A stretch of 64,000 nt of DNA. Source: Phymatolithon calcareum. Lineage: Eukaryota > Rhodophyta > Florideophyceae > Hapalidiales. Below, piece after piece: positions 41,893 through 52,758 of this stretch; within the stretch, counting starts at the first letter, position 1, and the number at the start of each line of letters is the position of its first letter. Location of the stretch: assembly GCA_977006965.1 (NCBI GenBank), contig OZ345383.1, positions 1,426,001 through 1,490,000 of the forward strand, read 5' to 3'. Below the pieces are notes generated by a model, which was not told the origin of the DNA, did no database searches, and saw nothing but the letters and a program-made list of their open reading frames with translations. The translations under genes were made by a program, and so were the position numbers.

Positions 41893-42924
41893 ATGTTTCG
41901 CGCATTATGGGCGCTGTGTGTCGCCGCGGTGCTCACGTCCGCCGCGTTGGCGCAGACGCCGAATATCCCGGCGCCAGTTAAATTACCCCCTCTGCCGACA
42001 CCGCAGGTCAATCAACCGCCCGCGCAGCGGCCGGAGCGCCCGGGGTCGAATGGCCCCAACAATGTCGGAACAACACTTCCTACTGGTAGTGCGCAAACGA
42101 CGGGAACAGGGACAAACACGGGCGGACAGACTGGCGGAACGACAGGCACTACGGGAAACGGAACCGGCGGGGTAGAGCAGACTCCACCACCAGCGAATCT
42201 CACGACGAAGCCGGATCTAGACGCGTGCAGTCCTGCGCTGGAACGCATGCTTGGCGTGATGTTCTTCGAGCTGCTGTTAGAGTTTGTTTTTGCGATTGTG
42301 CGTTTTCTCATCAACACTGACTTCTTTAGAGATGATGATAACGACGACCTGCTCAAATTGACTATTGCTCGTTCTGGTTATCTTCTGTTAGTTGTCCCGC
42401 TCAACGTCAGCGTGCTCTGGCTCGGAAGTGGTGCGAAGAGCAGCTGTACGTATCCAGTCTTCTCACTCCGCTTCTTTTCATCTTCGCTCGAATCCATCCT
42501 AACGTCAATCTCATGTTTGTGCTATCCCGTGCGCAATTCCAGGTCTCGCCGCACAAAACGAGATCAGGGTAGTCTTCGCCCTACTCATCTTCTACGCCAT
42601 TTTTGTGGGCATGCTTGTCCTGTTGTTGCTCCTTGAGATGAAGGCCGTAGAGTACGTACTTTACCTCCTGAGTTGTTCTCCTAGATTCCCCTCCATATTC
42701 GCACATCACTCACTCTATGCATTACCTTCGTGCGTCCATTTTCCCCTCCGCGTCACAGTGACGATAGCTACGACTCCCGCTCCTACTCCGATGAGTATGA
42801 CCCGAGACGTCGGCGTCGTCGCAGAGGAGGCCACTCTCGCTCATCTTCTGGTCCTCCATCGGGCCCTCACAGCGACGGCCACGATGTCCCCAATATTCTC
42901 CGAATCTTTGGTATGCGCCGATGA
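41893..42924 (+). CDS. Secreted-type membrane protein of unknown function, three exons
   Basis: Joined exons 41893-42445, 42543-42651 and 42759-42924 give 275 aa. Residues 1-20 form a signal peptide (FRALWALCVAAVLTSAALA). A Pro-rich then Gly/Thr-rich linker (residues 21-105) follows. Three membrane segments come next, at about 119-140, 161-178 and 194-215. An acidic DDDNDD loop lies between the first two, and Cys112 and Cys185 are present. The cytosolic-looking tail begins DDDSYDSRSYSDEYD, then R-rich, and ends RIFGMRR. I do not recognise the family. Both introns start GTACGTA and end CAG; their phases (1 and 2) join without a stop, which supports the model. It could be a surface or cell-wall-linked protein, but that is a guess. 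Confidence 0.78.
42446..42542 (+). other. Intron 1 of the membrane-protein gene
   Basis: 97 nt, donor GTACGTATCC, acceptor AATTCCAG, phase 1. Confidence 0.75.
42652..42758 (+). other. Intron 2 of the membrane-protein gene
   Basis: 107 nt, donor GTACGTACTT, acceptor CGTCACAG, phase 2. The donor shares its first seven bases with intron 1 of the same gene. Confidence 0.75.
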
Positions 42925-43726
42925 CCCGTCCTCCTCACAGTGATTTCTCCGTCCCCTATTGCGTCGCGAGTGCACTTGTGTCTTGTCGGAACACTCAGTT
43001 TTTTGCACTTGTCAGGTCTGGAGAGTTATGTATTACATCGCAGTTCAGTTTGTAAATCTGGTATCCTATATGATCCACGCTTAACCCTAAAAACCGCTTG
43101 ATAACGTCCAGCCTTCTGCGACTTCATGTTCTTCTTACCCAGCGAGATAGCACAGCAATAATGCAACTGCACACCGGTTTATCCGTATCCACTGCATTAG
43201 GAAGACTTCCATCAGGTTTATGGGAACAGAGATTGAAAGATCGACATTGCACGACCCGTATACCCATACAGGAATTCCTTTTGGGCGCAATTCGCAATAT
43301 CGAGGACATAAACAAAGTCAAGTTCCGTCAGCCTATTTACTGCACAGTTAGTACTATCAACAAACCTTTCGTCAAGGCGTATGTTGGTGCTGCGTTTCAG
43401 CACTTGGTTACATGATGACCTGAGATAGACAAGGTTATCGCTTCGACAGCATGTTTGTACATTTGCTTTCGTCTTACACGACGTGAAGTCTGCGCATATA
43501 ATCCGCACAATAGGCCTCAGATGAGCGGTACAGTACCCACTCACATTTTCTCATGTCTGAGATCCGTAAAGAATACTTCTTCTATATGTGTCCTCTGTTA
43601 CAAAATTGTCTGCGACAAGTCCGACTGTATGATACATGGCACACAGGCCCGGGAAAGCGTATCGCCTGCTCACATTGCTGACGTTCCTCATGCATCATTA
43701 CAAAAAGCGGGACAAGAACAAGCTCT
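42925..43726. other. Convergent intergenic region
   Basis: 800 bases lie between the membrane protein and the kinase, which converge. Short frames occur but no gene is supported. Confidence 0.45.
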
Positions 43727-45661
43727 TCATACGGGCACATCATCGCCGAACAGTGCATCCTTGATCTCCAGCAGAGTTGAAATAACCTCTCCGAAGCTCG
43801 GTCTCTCCTCCCTCTGTGTCGCCCAACATTTTGCGATCAAATTTTCGACAGCAGGATCAATATCGAATTCTGCCGTCAGAGGCGGTCTCAAATCATCGCA
43901 GGAGACCCCAAACATTATCTGCATGGAAAGCATACCCTTATACGGCACTTGTCCAGCAAAAATCTCCCACAACAGCACGCCATAACTATAAACATCATCA
44001 GCCGCTTCGAATCTCGCACCGGCCAGTACATCAGGCGCCATATACGCAATCGTACCAACGGGCATTCCGTCATTTCCCACATTTCGTTCCGCGCCTTCAT
44101 CAAACAGACTACACAGCCCAAAGTCACAAATGACAACGCGGGGTGTGGATGCGTCTGGTGCCGCATCCGCTCGTGGTCTTTCACGCAGCAGCACATTACG
44201 CGACTTGAGATCGCGATGCAGAATTAACGGCGTACTCGAGTGGAGGTAATGCATCCCGCGAGCAATGTCAACGGAAATATCAATGGCCACTCGCGCAGAC
44301 AGCTTTCTCGACGTTCCTGTCTCGTGGAGAAATTCGTACAGTGAGCCGCCCTCAAGCAATTCCGACACGATACATAGCGGGGTACTGCGATCGCCGCATG
44401 CTCCCATGTACAGCATTAGATTAGGGTGTCTTAACATGGACATCATGTGGACCTCGCGCATAAAAACGTCGTACTTCTCATTGGACGAAGAGTTAGCGAA
44501 AGCGTGGAGGGCGCTTATCGAAGCCTTACGGCTTAGCCGACTAGTTGAATCTTGAGCCGGAACGGTTGGCTTCGTTGACAGCATGTCACTGTCCAGACGG
44601 AACTTCTTAATCGCCACAGAAGTCCTCAACCACTCACCGGCAAATACCTCCGCAAACGCACCTTCCCCGATCTTGCGGGAGAACTTTAGCGCAGAGTAGT
44701 CGATGAGGAAGGGGGAACCACCGTCGCGCTGCGAGCGGCTCACGAGTCCGATGAGATCTGGAGCGGCCACTGTCACTGGCGGCGGACGGAGCATAGATCT
44801 TGGTAAGAGTCCGGTTTCCGATTCGAGTGGTGAGTGGGAGTGGAAGCTATCGTCGCTGTGCACATAGTCGTCTTCAGAGTCTCCGAAATCGTCATCCCTG
44901 CTAAATTCAGATGTATCAAGGTCTGGGACGTGGGCAGCGGACGGACTGGTGGAAACCCTTTCCTTGACATCGCTCATATCGCTAAGATTTGAACTGCGGC
45001 GATGGACATGACCGTTCCCCTGTTCAACCTCCATATCCATAAATGCGTCCCGCGACCGTTTCTCGCGCTCCTTAACGGCGTCGACGACACCGGCGTGAAG
45101 CGCAGTGGCCAAGTAGTCAAGCCAGCGCAAGACCCATGGAGCGTCGGTGGTGACAAACGCGTGAAACGTGTCATAGGACATTTGGCCAGTGGCAAACAGG
45201 GACGGGGCGGACACCCAGCGGCGTAGAACAGCGTCATCGACGGCATCTATACCGTCAAGCACGGAGCGGATTTGTGCGTGGGTTAGAGTTCCGTTGCCCG
45301 ATGTATCGGCCATGTGAAACACAAACCAGATGCGCTCATCCGGGCGACCGTAGCGAAGGACGGCATAAGCGGAGGCGAGTTCGGCGTACGATACCACGCC
45401 CGTCTTGTCGGTGTCGAGCAATTGGAAAAGAGCGGTATGTGTGCACGCGTCCTGAAGACCGAGGGAGACGGCGAGAGCGGAGAATTGGGAGTTCGACAGA
45501 GTTGCATCGGTGCCGAATGTATCGATGAGGTCGCGGAGAATGTCAAGCTCGGGACGAGGGACCTGCAGAATGCGACCCGCGGCGGCGGTGCAGACTATGG
45601 ACTCCGGTCGGGCGGAAGGCGACGGTGGGGGCGACGATGTGGATGACAATGCATTTCCCAT
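43727..45661 (-). CDS. N-myristoylated EF-hand / TKL (Raf-like) protein kinase fusion
   Basis: 644 aa from the ATG at 45661; the frame opens earlier only with GTG. The start MGNALSS is a strong myristoylation signal. The EF-hand part follows: loop 1 at 83-94 (DTDKTGVVSYAE) is canonical, while loop 2 at 119-130 (DTSGNGTLTHAQ) has Gln instead of Glu at position 12. An acidic, Ser-rich linker runs to about residue 320. The kinase domain covers about 327-636: Gly loop GEGAFAEV, Lys352, catalytic HRDLKSRN (Asp484), DFG at 513-515 and APD in place of APE at 542-544. The LYEFLH and GVLLWEIFAG blocks are of the tyrosine-kinase-like (Raf/MLK) type, not the CDPK type. A ~45-residue Ser-rich insert follows Lys352. 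All catalytic residues are present, so it is probably an active, calcium-tuned, membrane-attached kinase. Confidence 0.9.
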   Translation of the reverse strand: MGNALSSTSSPPPSPSARPESIVCTAAAGRILQVPRPELDILRDLIDTFGTDATLSNSQFSALAVSLGLQDACTHTALFQLLDTDKTGVVSYAELASAYAVLRYGRPDERIWFVFHMADTSGNGTLTHAQIRSVLDGIDAVDDAVLRRWVSAPSLFATGQMSYDTFHAFVTTDAPWVLRWLDYLATALHAGVVDAVKEREKRSRDAFMDMEVEQGNGHVHRRSSNLSDMSDVKERVSTSPSAAHVPDLDTSEFSRDDDFGDSEDDYVHSDDSFHSHSPLESETGLLPRSMLRPPPVTVAAPDLIGLVSRSQRDGGSPFLIDYSALKFSRKIGEGAFAEVFAGEWLRTSVAIKKFRLDSDMLSTKPTVPAQDSTSRLSRKASISALHAFANSSSNEKYDVFMREVHMMSMLRHPNLMLYMGACGDRSTPLCIVSELLEGGSLYEFLHETGTSRKLSARVAIDISVDIARGMHYLHSSTPLILHRDLKSRNVLLRERPRADAAPDASTPRVVICDFGLCSLFDEGAERNVGNDGMPVGTIAYMAPDVLAGARFEAADDVYSYGVLLWEIFAGQVPYKGMLSMQIMFGVSCDDLRPPLTAEFDIDPAVENLIAKCWATQREERPSFGEVISTLLEIKDALFGDDVPV

Positions 45662-48098
45662 TAGATGGAGGATGAAAGTGGTGCCTGGAAAGGAACGATC
45701 AGCGCGGGTGCACGGTGCACGGTGCACGGCGGGAGCAGACGATGAGAAGATTAAATAGTGTACGCTTGGGTCATTTCGACGGTGATCAAATTTGTTGCAC
45801 GGGATCGGAAAATTTGTCGACGGGTTACGACGCGTGATGTGTGAGTGTGCAGCCTTACGTCGGGAGTGAGTGGGTTGAAATAGAGATTTTTGGAACCTGC
45901 CTCATGCGTTCAATTCGTGAACTGTACGCATGACGCCATAAATTATTACCGTAATTCTACTTTGATATGATTGAGAACCCTCTGGGAGGATGTACTGCAC
46001 CGTATGACGATTTGCGACACGTTCCTTTAACAAACATTCACCCCCAGACGAAGGAGGACGAACGATAGACCAAGCGGTGAGATTCCGCTGTCAAGGGTTT
46101 GCCATTTGCGTAGAAATTATACTCTGTTCGGCACGTGTGAAAAAAATTGAGAAGTTGTTGTCGTTGAGGGAACCAACACGCAGGGCCGCGAAGATACATT
46201 TTTTTTGCATTGGGCAATCTCATCAATGTACTGAATTCCTTGCTGACTTTGAGCCTATACAGTACAGTAGTGTCGTACGGCTAATGCTTCATGAACGTAC
46301 TGTATGTAAATTAGTCGGATTTATGTGCTGTGTTGCGATATAGATTGGGACCCTAAATCAAAGTTACAGCTTTGTTTTAATTAAGCACAGCACGAAAACT
46401 ATTGCAATCATCGACAATACATGCAGTGCAATGCTGCAAAAACTTCAGAGACGACGAGAGGTGATGGACTCTGAAAATCGAACGAAATTGATCGTTGGGA
46501 GCGGCAATGCCCGCGATACAAACAAGGGCAAGAGCCAGATACGCTGGCGAAGTATACAACATCAGACTGGTCCATGATACTACTCTACTGTATCTCAGCA
46601 ACACGTAATGGAAGACTAGCTCAGCAGATGTCCGGAACGACTGCCAATGACATACTCCGCAGATACATAAACGTACAGGGCAAGTGCCAAACCTTAGGAT
46701 CATCAATTGAAGCTGCACAATGCAAGGCGCATGTGAATCGTACGACATTCAACTGATTTGGGAATATCATTTGTTATTTCTTCGCTCTACAGTCCGAGGC
46801 CGCGACGGAATTTGAAAGACTACAGAGTAGTGCAGAACAGAACGGATCATCTCGCTTCAATCTGCTTTGCACATACCAACTCGTTACCAATACAACATAT
46901 TCCGGCGTTTAAAACGCTGCATGCAAAGCGCTCAATCTGTTTCACGAGGTCAAGTCAGGGCATCTGGGCACATGTATTAGACTTATGGACAGTCGTTCGA
47001 TATGTTCTTTCAAACCATTATTCGAGCAACGCCTGTGTATAATACACAACACCGGTTTGCTTCCTTCAATGCCATACTGCATTTCTTCAGCAAAACATCT
47101 ATTTGGTGGCCATCGTGAACGACTCGAATCACGACGAACGAGAAAAGGCCCTTCCAGCAAGCCAAATGTTGTGCTCTGATTTGCATTGTCTGAAATGTAC
47201 ATCGCCATGACCATAGAAGGCGATTTTCTCCCGCGCGCTGGAACAAAGGCAGAAACTAGAATTATGGCACTGGTGTACAGTACATGAAACCCTATGGTAG
47301 ACTTTGAATTCTCAACAAGTGCACCGATGCCATAATTTCAGATTTTGAGATTGTACAGTACAATTTTTCAGAAAATTTGGTACATTACTGTATCATAAAA
47401 ATGACCATGTACATAAGACGTACAGTGCTGAAGAAGAAAAAAAGAGTGAGTTCTAAAAATAAAAAGTTTCGCAGAGTAATGCTGAATCTTAAGAAAAATT
47501 TAATGCGGTTTGAGATAAATGGGCAACGATAAATCTAATGCTTTATCCACTCTTCCATCGATGGGAGTGTGGAAAAAGCTTACCCACTGAGAAGCAACGC
47601 AGTGTTCGAAACGGGATTAGGTTTTCTTTATCCTGACACGCTCCATCGAGTACGTCCATGACCTCATTCATTCGTTCGGTTATATCCTTTTGGCATCGGG
47701 AAAGTTAACCCGAGCTGTCGAAACGGATTTCAATTGCCTTTCAACTTTGCGTACTACAATTCCGCCAGTTTTCCTTTCTCCAAACACTGTCACACCACAA
47801 TAGGGACTGAAAAACGGGCTATAAGTTCGCCATTTTGAGCTCTGACCAGGTCGCAGAGCAATACTTAAAAAAATCTATACATTAGAGACTTCAGAAAGGT
47901 ACAATTTATGATTGGTAACCTTAACACGATCAACAGATCAATGGCTCTGCTAACGATGTTGGGATGAGGATGGAGAGCAGACCTCACCCATAACCAATTC
48001 AAGCCCAGTGACAATTCACCTTCCTCACCACTAGTTAGAATATATTAAACCGTTTATACACCAGTCACTCTCAGCACCACACACTGCGAGTGCCTCAA
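45662..48098. other. 2.4-kb intergenic region
   Basis: No gene is supported. Short CAGTA elements occur near 46258-46268 and 47277-47284. The right half is AT-rich. The left end should hold the kinase promoter. Confidence 0.5.
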
Positions 48099-49595
48099 CT
48101 ACACGGTACGTACCGGTTCCACAACTGCAGCCTTGGAATGAATCTGCGACACTTCCTTTGCCTTCCTTGGTCGCTCAATCACCTCAAGTCCACCCAAGAA
48201 CGGACGCAGCACTTCCGGCACAACAACACTGCCATCAGCCTTCTGAAAGTTTTCCAGAATTGCAACAATCATGCGCGGAACCGCGCACGCCGTTGCGTTT
48301 AGAGTGTGCACATATCGGTTATCACCCCTATTTTCACGGTATCGAATCCCCAATCTTCGTGCCTGGTAGTCGGTACAATTGCTCGCCGATGAGATCTCTC
48401 CATAGCTTCCCCTACCTGGCATCCACGCCTCAATATCGATCTTACGATATGCAGGACTGCCCAGATCCTGCGTCGGCATATCAAGGACGCGATAATGAAG
48501 CCCAAGCGCTGAAAACATTTCCTGTTCCATTTCACACAGTTCAGCGTGCAATCGGTCAGAGTCGCCTGGTTCGCAAATGACAAACATTTCCACCTTCGAA
48601 AACTGATGCACGCGATACAATCCCCGCGTCGTGCTCCCAGCGGCACCCACTTCGCGCCGGAAACAGTGCGAGAAGGCAGCCATGCGCACGGGGAGCTGTT
48701 CTTTCCCTAGAATTTGTCCAGAATAGTAACCTCCGAGAAGGATTTCGGAAGTGCCAGCTAGACAGAGATCTGAATCTTCCAGACGATATACCTGACTGGC
48801 TTCGCCCCGCGGCTGGAAACCGCAACCTGCGACCACAGATTCGCGCGCGACATCTGGTGCGGTCATAACGGTGAAACCTCGACGGGCGGCAAACGCCATT
48901 GACCAGTTAACGAGCGCAAGTTCAAGAAGCGCGCCTGCATTTCGAAGATAGTAAAACTTGTTTCCAGCGACTCGCGCAGCGTTCTCAAAGTCCACAATAT
49001 CGAGCTCGAGCGCGAGGTCAAGATGCGACCGCGGCTCAAAGCCATCAGCAGCAAAGTCGCGCGGTGCGCCAACTGCTTGCAACAGCGTTGCGCAATCCTC
49101 AGACCCGCGCGGCACGTCGGGGTGGGTAAGGTTTGGAATTCGCGCGGCGGCAACAGCTAGTTCGGATTCGAGCGCTCCGAGACGGACCTCGGCGTCCGCG
49201 ACCAGTGATTTGAGATTCTTCCCTTCCGCAATGCATTTCGCACGCTCTTCAGGTTGCATTTTACCGGCACCTTTCATAGCAGCGGCGTTTGCATTCCGTT
49301 GCTGACGAAGATCGCCGACCTCAGTGCCGAGCGCAACAACAGCATCATAGAGCTCGACCACCCGCGGAATGTCAGCAGAAACACCGCGATCGATGGCATT
49401 TTGCTGCACTAGCGTGGCGTTTTCTTTCACGAATCGAAGGTCGACTGCCGACGCACAGATCACTCGACCGGACCCGACGCGGGATGGATGCAGGTTTTCT
49501 GCCCGCCGAGTGGAGAATTTAGATATGCTCTGCAGGAAAGAAGAGGTGCGGTGTCGCGCCAACGAGAGACATGGCGCGAATGCGGCGCGTCGCAT
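48099..49595 (-). CDS. Organellar seryl-tRNA synthetase
   Basis: 498 aa from the ATG at 49595. The first ~55 residues are Arg/Ser-rich with almost no acids (RRAAFAPCLSLARHRTSSFL), a mitochondrial and/or plastid targeting peptide. The N-terminal coiled coil that grips the long arm of tRNA-Ser follows, from VDLRFVKENATLVQQ to about residue 155. The class II catalytic core comes next: a TSE motif (CLAGTSEILL), motif 2 (FSHCFRREVGAAG...GLYRVHQFSKVEMF) and motif 3 (NATACAVPRMIVAILENFQ). The GYYSGQIL and SNCTDYQARRL blocks are bacterial-type SerRS features. The enzyme charges tRNA-Ser with serine. No intron is needed. uL22m lies 330 bp upstream on the same strand. Confidence 0.94.
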   Translation of the reverse strand: MRRAAFAPCLSLARHRTSSFLQSISKFSTRRAENLHPSRVGSGRVICASAVDLRFVKENATLVQQNAIDRGVSADIPRVVELYDAVVALGTEVGDLRQQRNANAAAMKGAGKMQPEERAKCIAEGKNLKSLVADAEVRLGALESELAVAAARIPNLTHPDVPRGSEDCATLLQAVGAPRDFAADGFEPRSHLDLALELDIVDFENAARVAGNKFYYLRNAGALLELALVNWSMAFAARRGFTVMTAPDVARESVVAGCGFQPRGEASQVYRLEDSDLCLAGTSEILLGGYYSGQILGKEQLPVRMAAFSHCFRREVGAAGSTTRGLYRVHQFSKVEMFVICEPGDSDRLHAELCEMEQEMFSALGLHYRVLDMPTQDLGSPAYRKIDIEAWMPGRGSYGEISSASNCTDYQARRLGIRYRENRGDNRYVHTLNATACAVPRMIVAILENFQKADGSVVVPEVLRPFLGGLEVIERPRKAKEVSQIHSKAAVVEPVRTV

Positions 49596-49925
49596 TGTGG
49601 AGCTGCGGCGGGATGGGATGCCGGTCGGCACTGCGGAGATTGGGGAGGTTGCAATCGGCGAAAAATAGAGCTGCGGAGGTCAAACACGTGAGTGCGTATG
49701 ATTGGCAAAAAATGTATAATATTTCTGCGATGCGCCACATCGACCGCTGCTGGGTTTATCGATGACACGGCAGTGGCGTGAACAAGACTAGAAGTCAGGC
49801 TCAGCTCAGGAGTGATTCACCGATCATCAGCAGCTCCGGTCAGTGAGATAGTAAAATTCTGTTTAGTAAGGAATACAAAATCGAACACGCACTATCAACC
49901 TTCGGGCCTCCTGTCCGCGAGCATT
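49596..49925. other. Spacer between the uL22m stop and the SerRS start
   Basis: 330 bases between two genes on the same strand. It must hold the uL22m 3' end and the SerRS promoter. No feature is distinct. Confidence 0.5.
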
Positions 49926-50582
49926 CTACGAGTTTTCCAGAGCAATCTTAAGCCCCTTTACTTGCTCTTCAGTTTCCCGAAAGCTCACATCGAGCTGACT
50001 CACCGTGGTCCACCCCTCAATATTAAAATCCATCAATTTCTTCTCCTGATCTCGCGGGCTGCGATGTTGCATGTGGACATACTGCGGCAAAATCTCGCGT
50101 TCCCATTCCTCATCGCTAAATTCGCGTAAAATGATAGTAAGATGAGCATACTTCTTTTCCTCAATGCCATGACGGCCCTTGCCGTGCCACGGTCGTACCT
50201 TCTTGAGATAACGGCCCTTCCCGACAAATGCTTCATCCACAACAAGCCGCTCTTCCCGCAAACCGAACGACTGTGCGTTTATGAAAGCAGACTTGATGGT
50301 ATCCAATACGTGCGAGGAGTGAAACTTCCGACATCCCACCAATTGTCGTTCGGCCTCTTCCACAGACATCCCGCGCACCAGCCGCGCCACCAGGTTCAAT
50401 TTATGCGGTGACGTTGAGATTCCTAGTCGGCGCGCTTTGGCCGTTCGCCACTCAAACCCGAATCGGTCCTTCGGCCACTGCCGCACTTTTGACGCTCCGG
50501 CAACAAAACCAGTCGCTAGATCATCCTCCAGACTCCGCGCTGAACTGCAGAGCAGTCGTCGCGCAATCGCACACAGGCGCAT
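49926..50582 (-). CDS. Mitochondrial-type ribosomal protein uL22
   Basis: 218 aa from the ATG at 50582; the frame opens 10 codons earlier only with TTG. A short Arg/Leu/Cys/Ser-rich leader (RLCAIARRLLCSSARS) looks like a mitochondrial targeting peptide. The uL22 domain spans about residues 55-165: SPHKLNLVARLVRGMSVEEA, HSSHVLDTIKSAFINAQ, VDEAFVGKGRYLKKVRPWHG and ARGR-like GKGRHG before the final strand. uL22 lines the peptide exit tunnel of the large subunit. The ~55-residue C-terminal extension fits mitochondrial forms. It precedes the organellar SerRS gene on the same strand. Confidence 0.9.
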   Translation of the reverse strand: MRLCAIARRLLCSSARSLEDDLATGFVAGASKVRQWPKDRFGFEWRTAKARRLGISTSPHKLNLVARLVRGMSVEEAERQLVGCRKFHSSHVLDTIKSAFINAQSFGLREERLVVDEAFVGKGRYLKKVRPWHGKGRHGIEEKKYAHLTIILREFSDEEWEREILPQYVHMQHRSPRDQEKKLMDFNIEGWTTVSQLDVSFRETEEQVKGLKIALENS

Positions 50583-50833
50583 CGCGCGAGCTTCTCTGCG
50601 CTTGGGACGCAACTGCTCTTTCCGGCGCGTCGGGTGATCGAAGCCGCTAGATCGCGGTAAAGGTAGAAGCTCGTTAAGTGTGGCACCTTGCCGAGAGTGC
50701 CCGCGTTGGCTCTCGCGATATCATACGTAATGCACATCATATATTCTGTAAGCCTTTCTTCCTCACGAAAACTCTGTTCATCCGATGAAGAAGAATAAAA
50801 ATTCTCACTATTGGGAGTTTTTAACTTTTAAAG

Positions 50834-50870
50834 AAAAACCCCTACTTTTTTAAAAAAAGTAGGGGTTTTT
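50834..50870. repeat. Near-perfect hairpin, 18-bp arms
   Basis: AAAAACCCCTACTTTTTT and its complement are separated by one A. It directly abuts (and slightly overlaps) dispersed repeat copy 2. Confidence 0.9.
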
Positions 50871-51048
50871 ATTTTTAAAAATGTTACCAACACATCTGCA
50901 GACGCTTGGGGCAACTTTGCGAAGGTCATAGGGCCACGGGAAGGGTCTTCTTGGTTGAACGTTTACTTGGTCGGGTGCGACACGATCTGGAGGAGTACTA
51001 AAACCTACCTCTGGCCCATAAGTGGGCCTTGAGGGGGAAAATATTTGA
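50867..51048 (-). repeat. Dispersed repeat family, copy 2
   Basis: Minus-strand copy. It shares CAACTTTGCGA.GGTCATAGGGCCA and CTACCTCTGGCCCATAA (plus-strand reading) with copy 1, and TATTTTCCCCCTCAAGGCCC (minus reading) with copy 3. An extra C relative to copy 1 breaks the peptide frame. It lies just left of the CACTA-like element. Confidence 0.8.
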
Positions 51049-51175
51049 GGAAATTACTAATATGACCTAGTAGTTCGCTGTATTTACTAAAATGACCATA
51101 AGGCACCTGTGGTATTATGATACTAACCATTTTTGTCAGCACTTCGCCCGCGGTCCACACTGCAGACGCATAGCG

Positions 51176-51340
51176 TCCTATCGCGGGCCATTTTGATAAT
51201 ACGTTATGATAGAGCAATGATTGCCGCAATCGATAGGATTTTTCCTATATAACACCATATCGCAGTGATAGGACACAAAAGTTAACGGAGAGGATTTTCC
51301 CTATCAATGAGACATCAAAATCCTATCGCCGTTGATAGTG
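51176..51340. repeat. Left subterminal hexamer block
   Basis: CCTATC or GATAGG occurs about five times in 165 bp, both ways round, with near matches such as CCTATA and GATAGTG. It matches the block at 61118-61285. Confidence 0.75.
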
Positions 51341-52758
51341 TTGTTGATATTGCACATTACAAGACTTTTATTATCGCGCCGATATGGTTATCTGGTATCT
51401 ACAGTATAACCACCCGTAGGAGCAGTCATCCATCCTCCCTCGCATCGACCGTGGTATCTCGTCGCTTATGTCAAATTGCATCGCCATTATTATCCACACT
51501 TATGTCACCTGGAGGCAGGATTTGAAGAGCTGCCGCTCTCTGCACCTTTTTGGTATTGCACATGGGGGTAGATTGATTGTTTTATCGCTTTACTGAGAAC
51601 TGAAGAGATGATTAGTTTACGAAAAAGAGCATCACTTTCTGACGGCATTCAAATATACATAGGACATGAAGATACAAATGTGTGGTAGTGGACTAAGATA
51701 ACACCGCAAACATTCGTCCACGACGATGGTCGGTGACACCGGCATGGTAGATCGTCATGACTATAGTAATGCGGTGGTCTCAGCTGCATACACACAGAAA
51801 ATACGGATTAATGTTAAATCTGGAGGGCTATGCAAACGGAGGGCATGGATAGGAAAACTTACATCGGTGCTCCTCGGAAGATCCGCCATAGCTTTCCATT
51901 GCGGACAAAAATCATGTGAAAGTTGTGTCAGTGTGAAGTCCTGTAACAGGGTAGCATGCGAATCCGCAGACATGTTGGGGACATAGGACGAACCTGAAAT
52001 CTGCTTCATACAAGCCCCAGAAAAGGCTGCAGTGGACACGTGAACGGTTCTCCAAACGGCATCACAAGGATCCTATTCCGAACGAAGTCGAAGATAAAGA
52101 AAGTCAGTTGCGAAAGCGGGGGAATGTTCGAAGAGCGCATGGAGTTGGAAATGTGGGGCTCACGTTTGTTATTCGCAATCCAGATCATAGCATACCCGGG
52201 TCCAGCAGTCTCGTGTGCTCGGTGCCGGCTACGATCTCGCACGGGAAATCCTTGCGCCAATGTGCTGCTGCTGTCGTCAGTGAGCTAATGCTACTCTAAC
52301 ACAGTTGGGTCTGCTCAAGGCCATGGTGTTGTGGTCTTCTCTGCACAAGAAGGATCCTCGGCGGCGCGTTGCAGGGCTGAAATAGTAACGAAACGTCGTT
52401 TCTAGGGTTTGTTTGATATGGCAAAGTGTGTTTCAGATAAAGCGAAGGACAGCATTGTTGTTCCCTGTGTACTGCATCCAAGACCGATCTCGTTTCAAAG
52501 ACAAATTAGTCTTTGACACGAAATTGCTCAATGGATGTGTTTCAAATTCAGAGCGCAGAGGTAGTGTGATGCATTGCTCTGTGCAAGAGATTGAAGAGGC
52601 GGGAAAATCGGAATATATGGAATCAGTCGATTCCAGCTAGTCCCGTTCTATCGAGCTTTTCCATTCCGTCGCATTGACTCCTTGGAGTGAATTCAAAGCT
52701 GTTTTACCTGCGCGCATCAATTCACTTGTATCGTCTATTCATCTTCGCCGACATTGAA
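51341..52758. other. Element-internal region before the first companion gene
   Basis: About 1.4 kb without a supported gene. It is presumed to be the promoter/leader region of the transposon. Short frames only. Confidence 0.45.
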
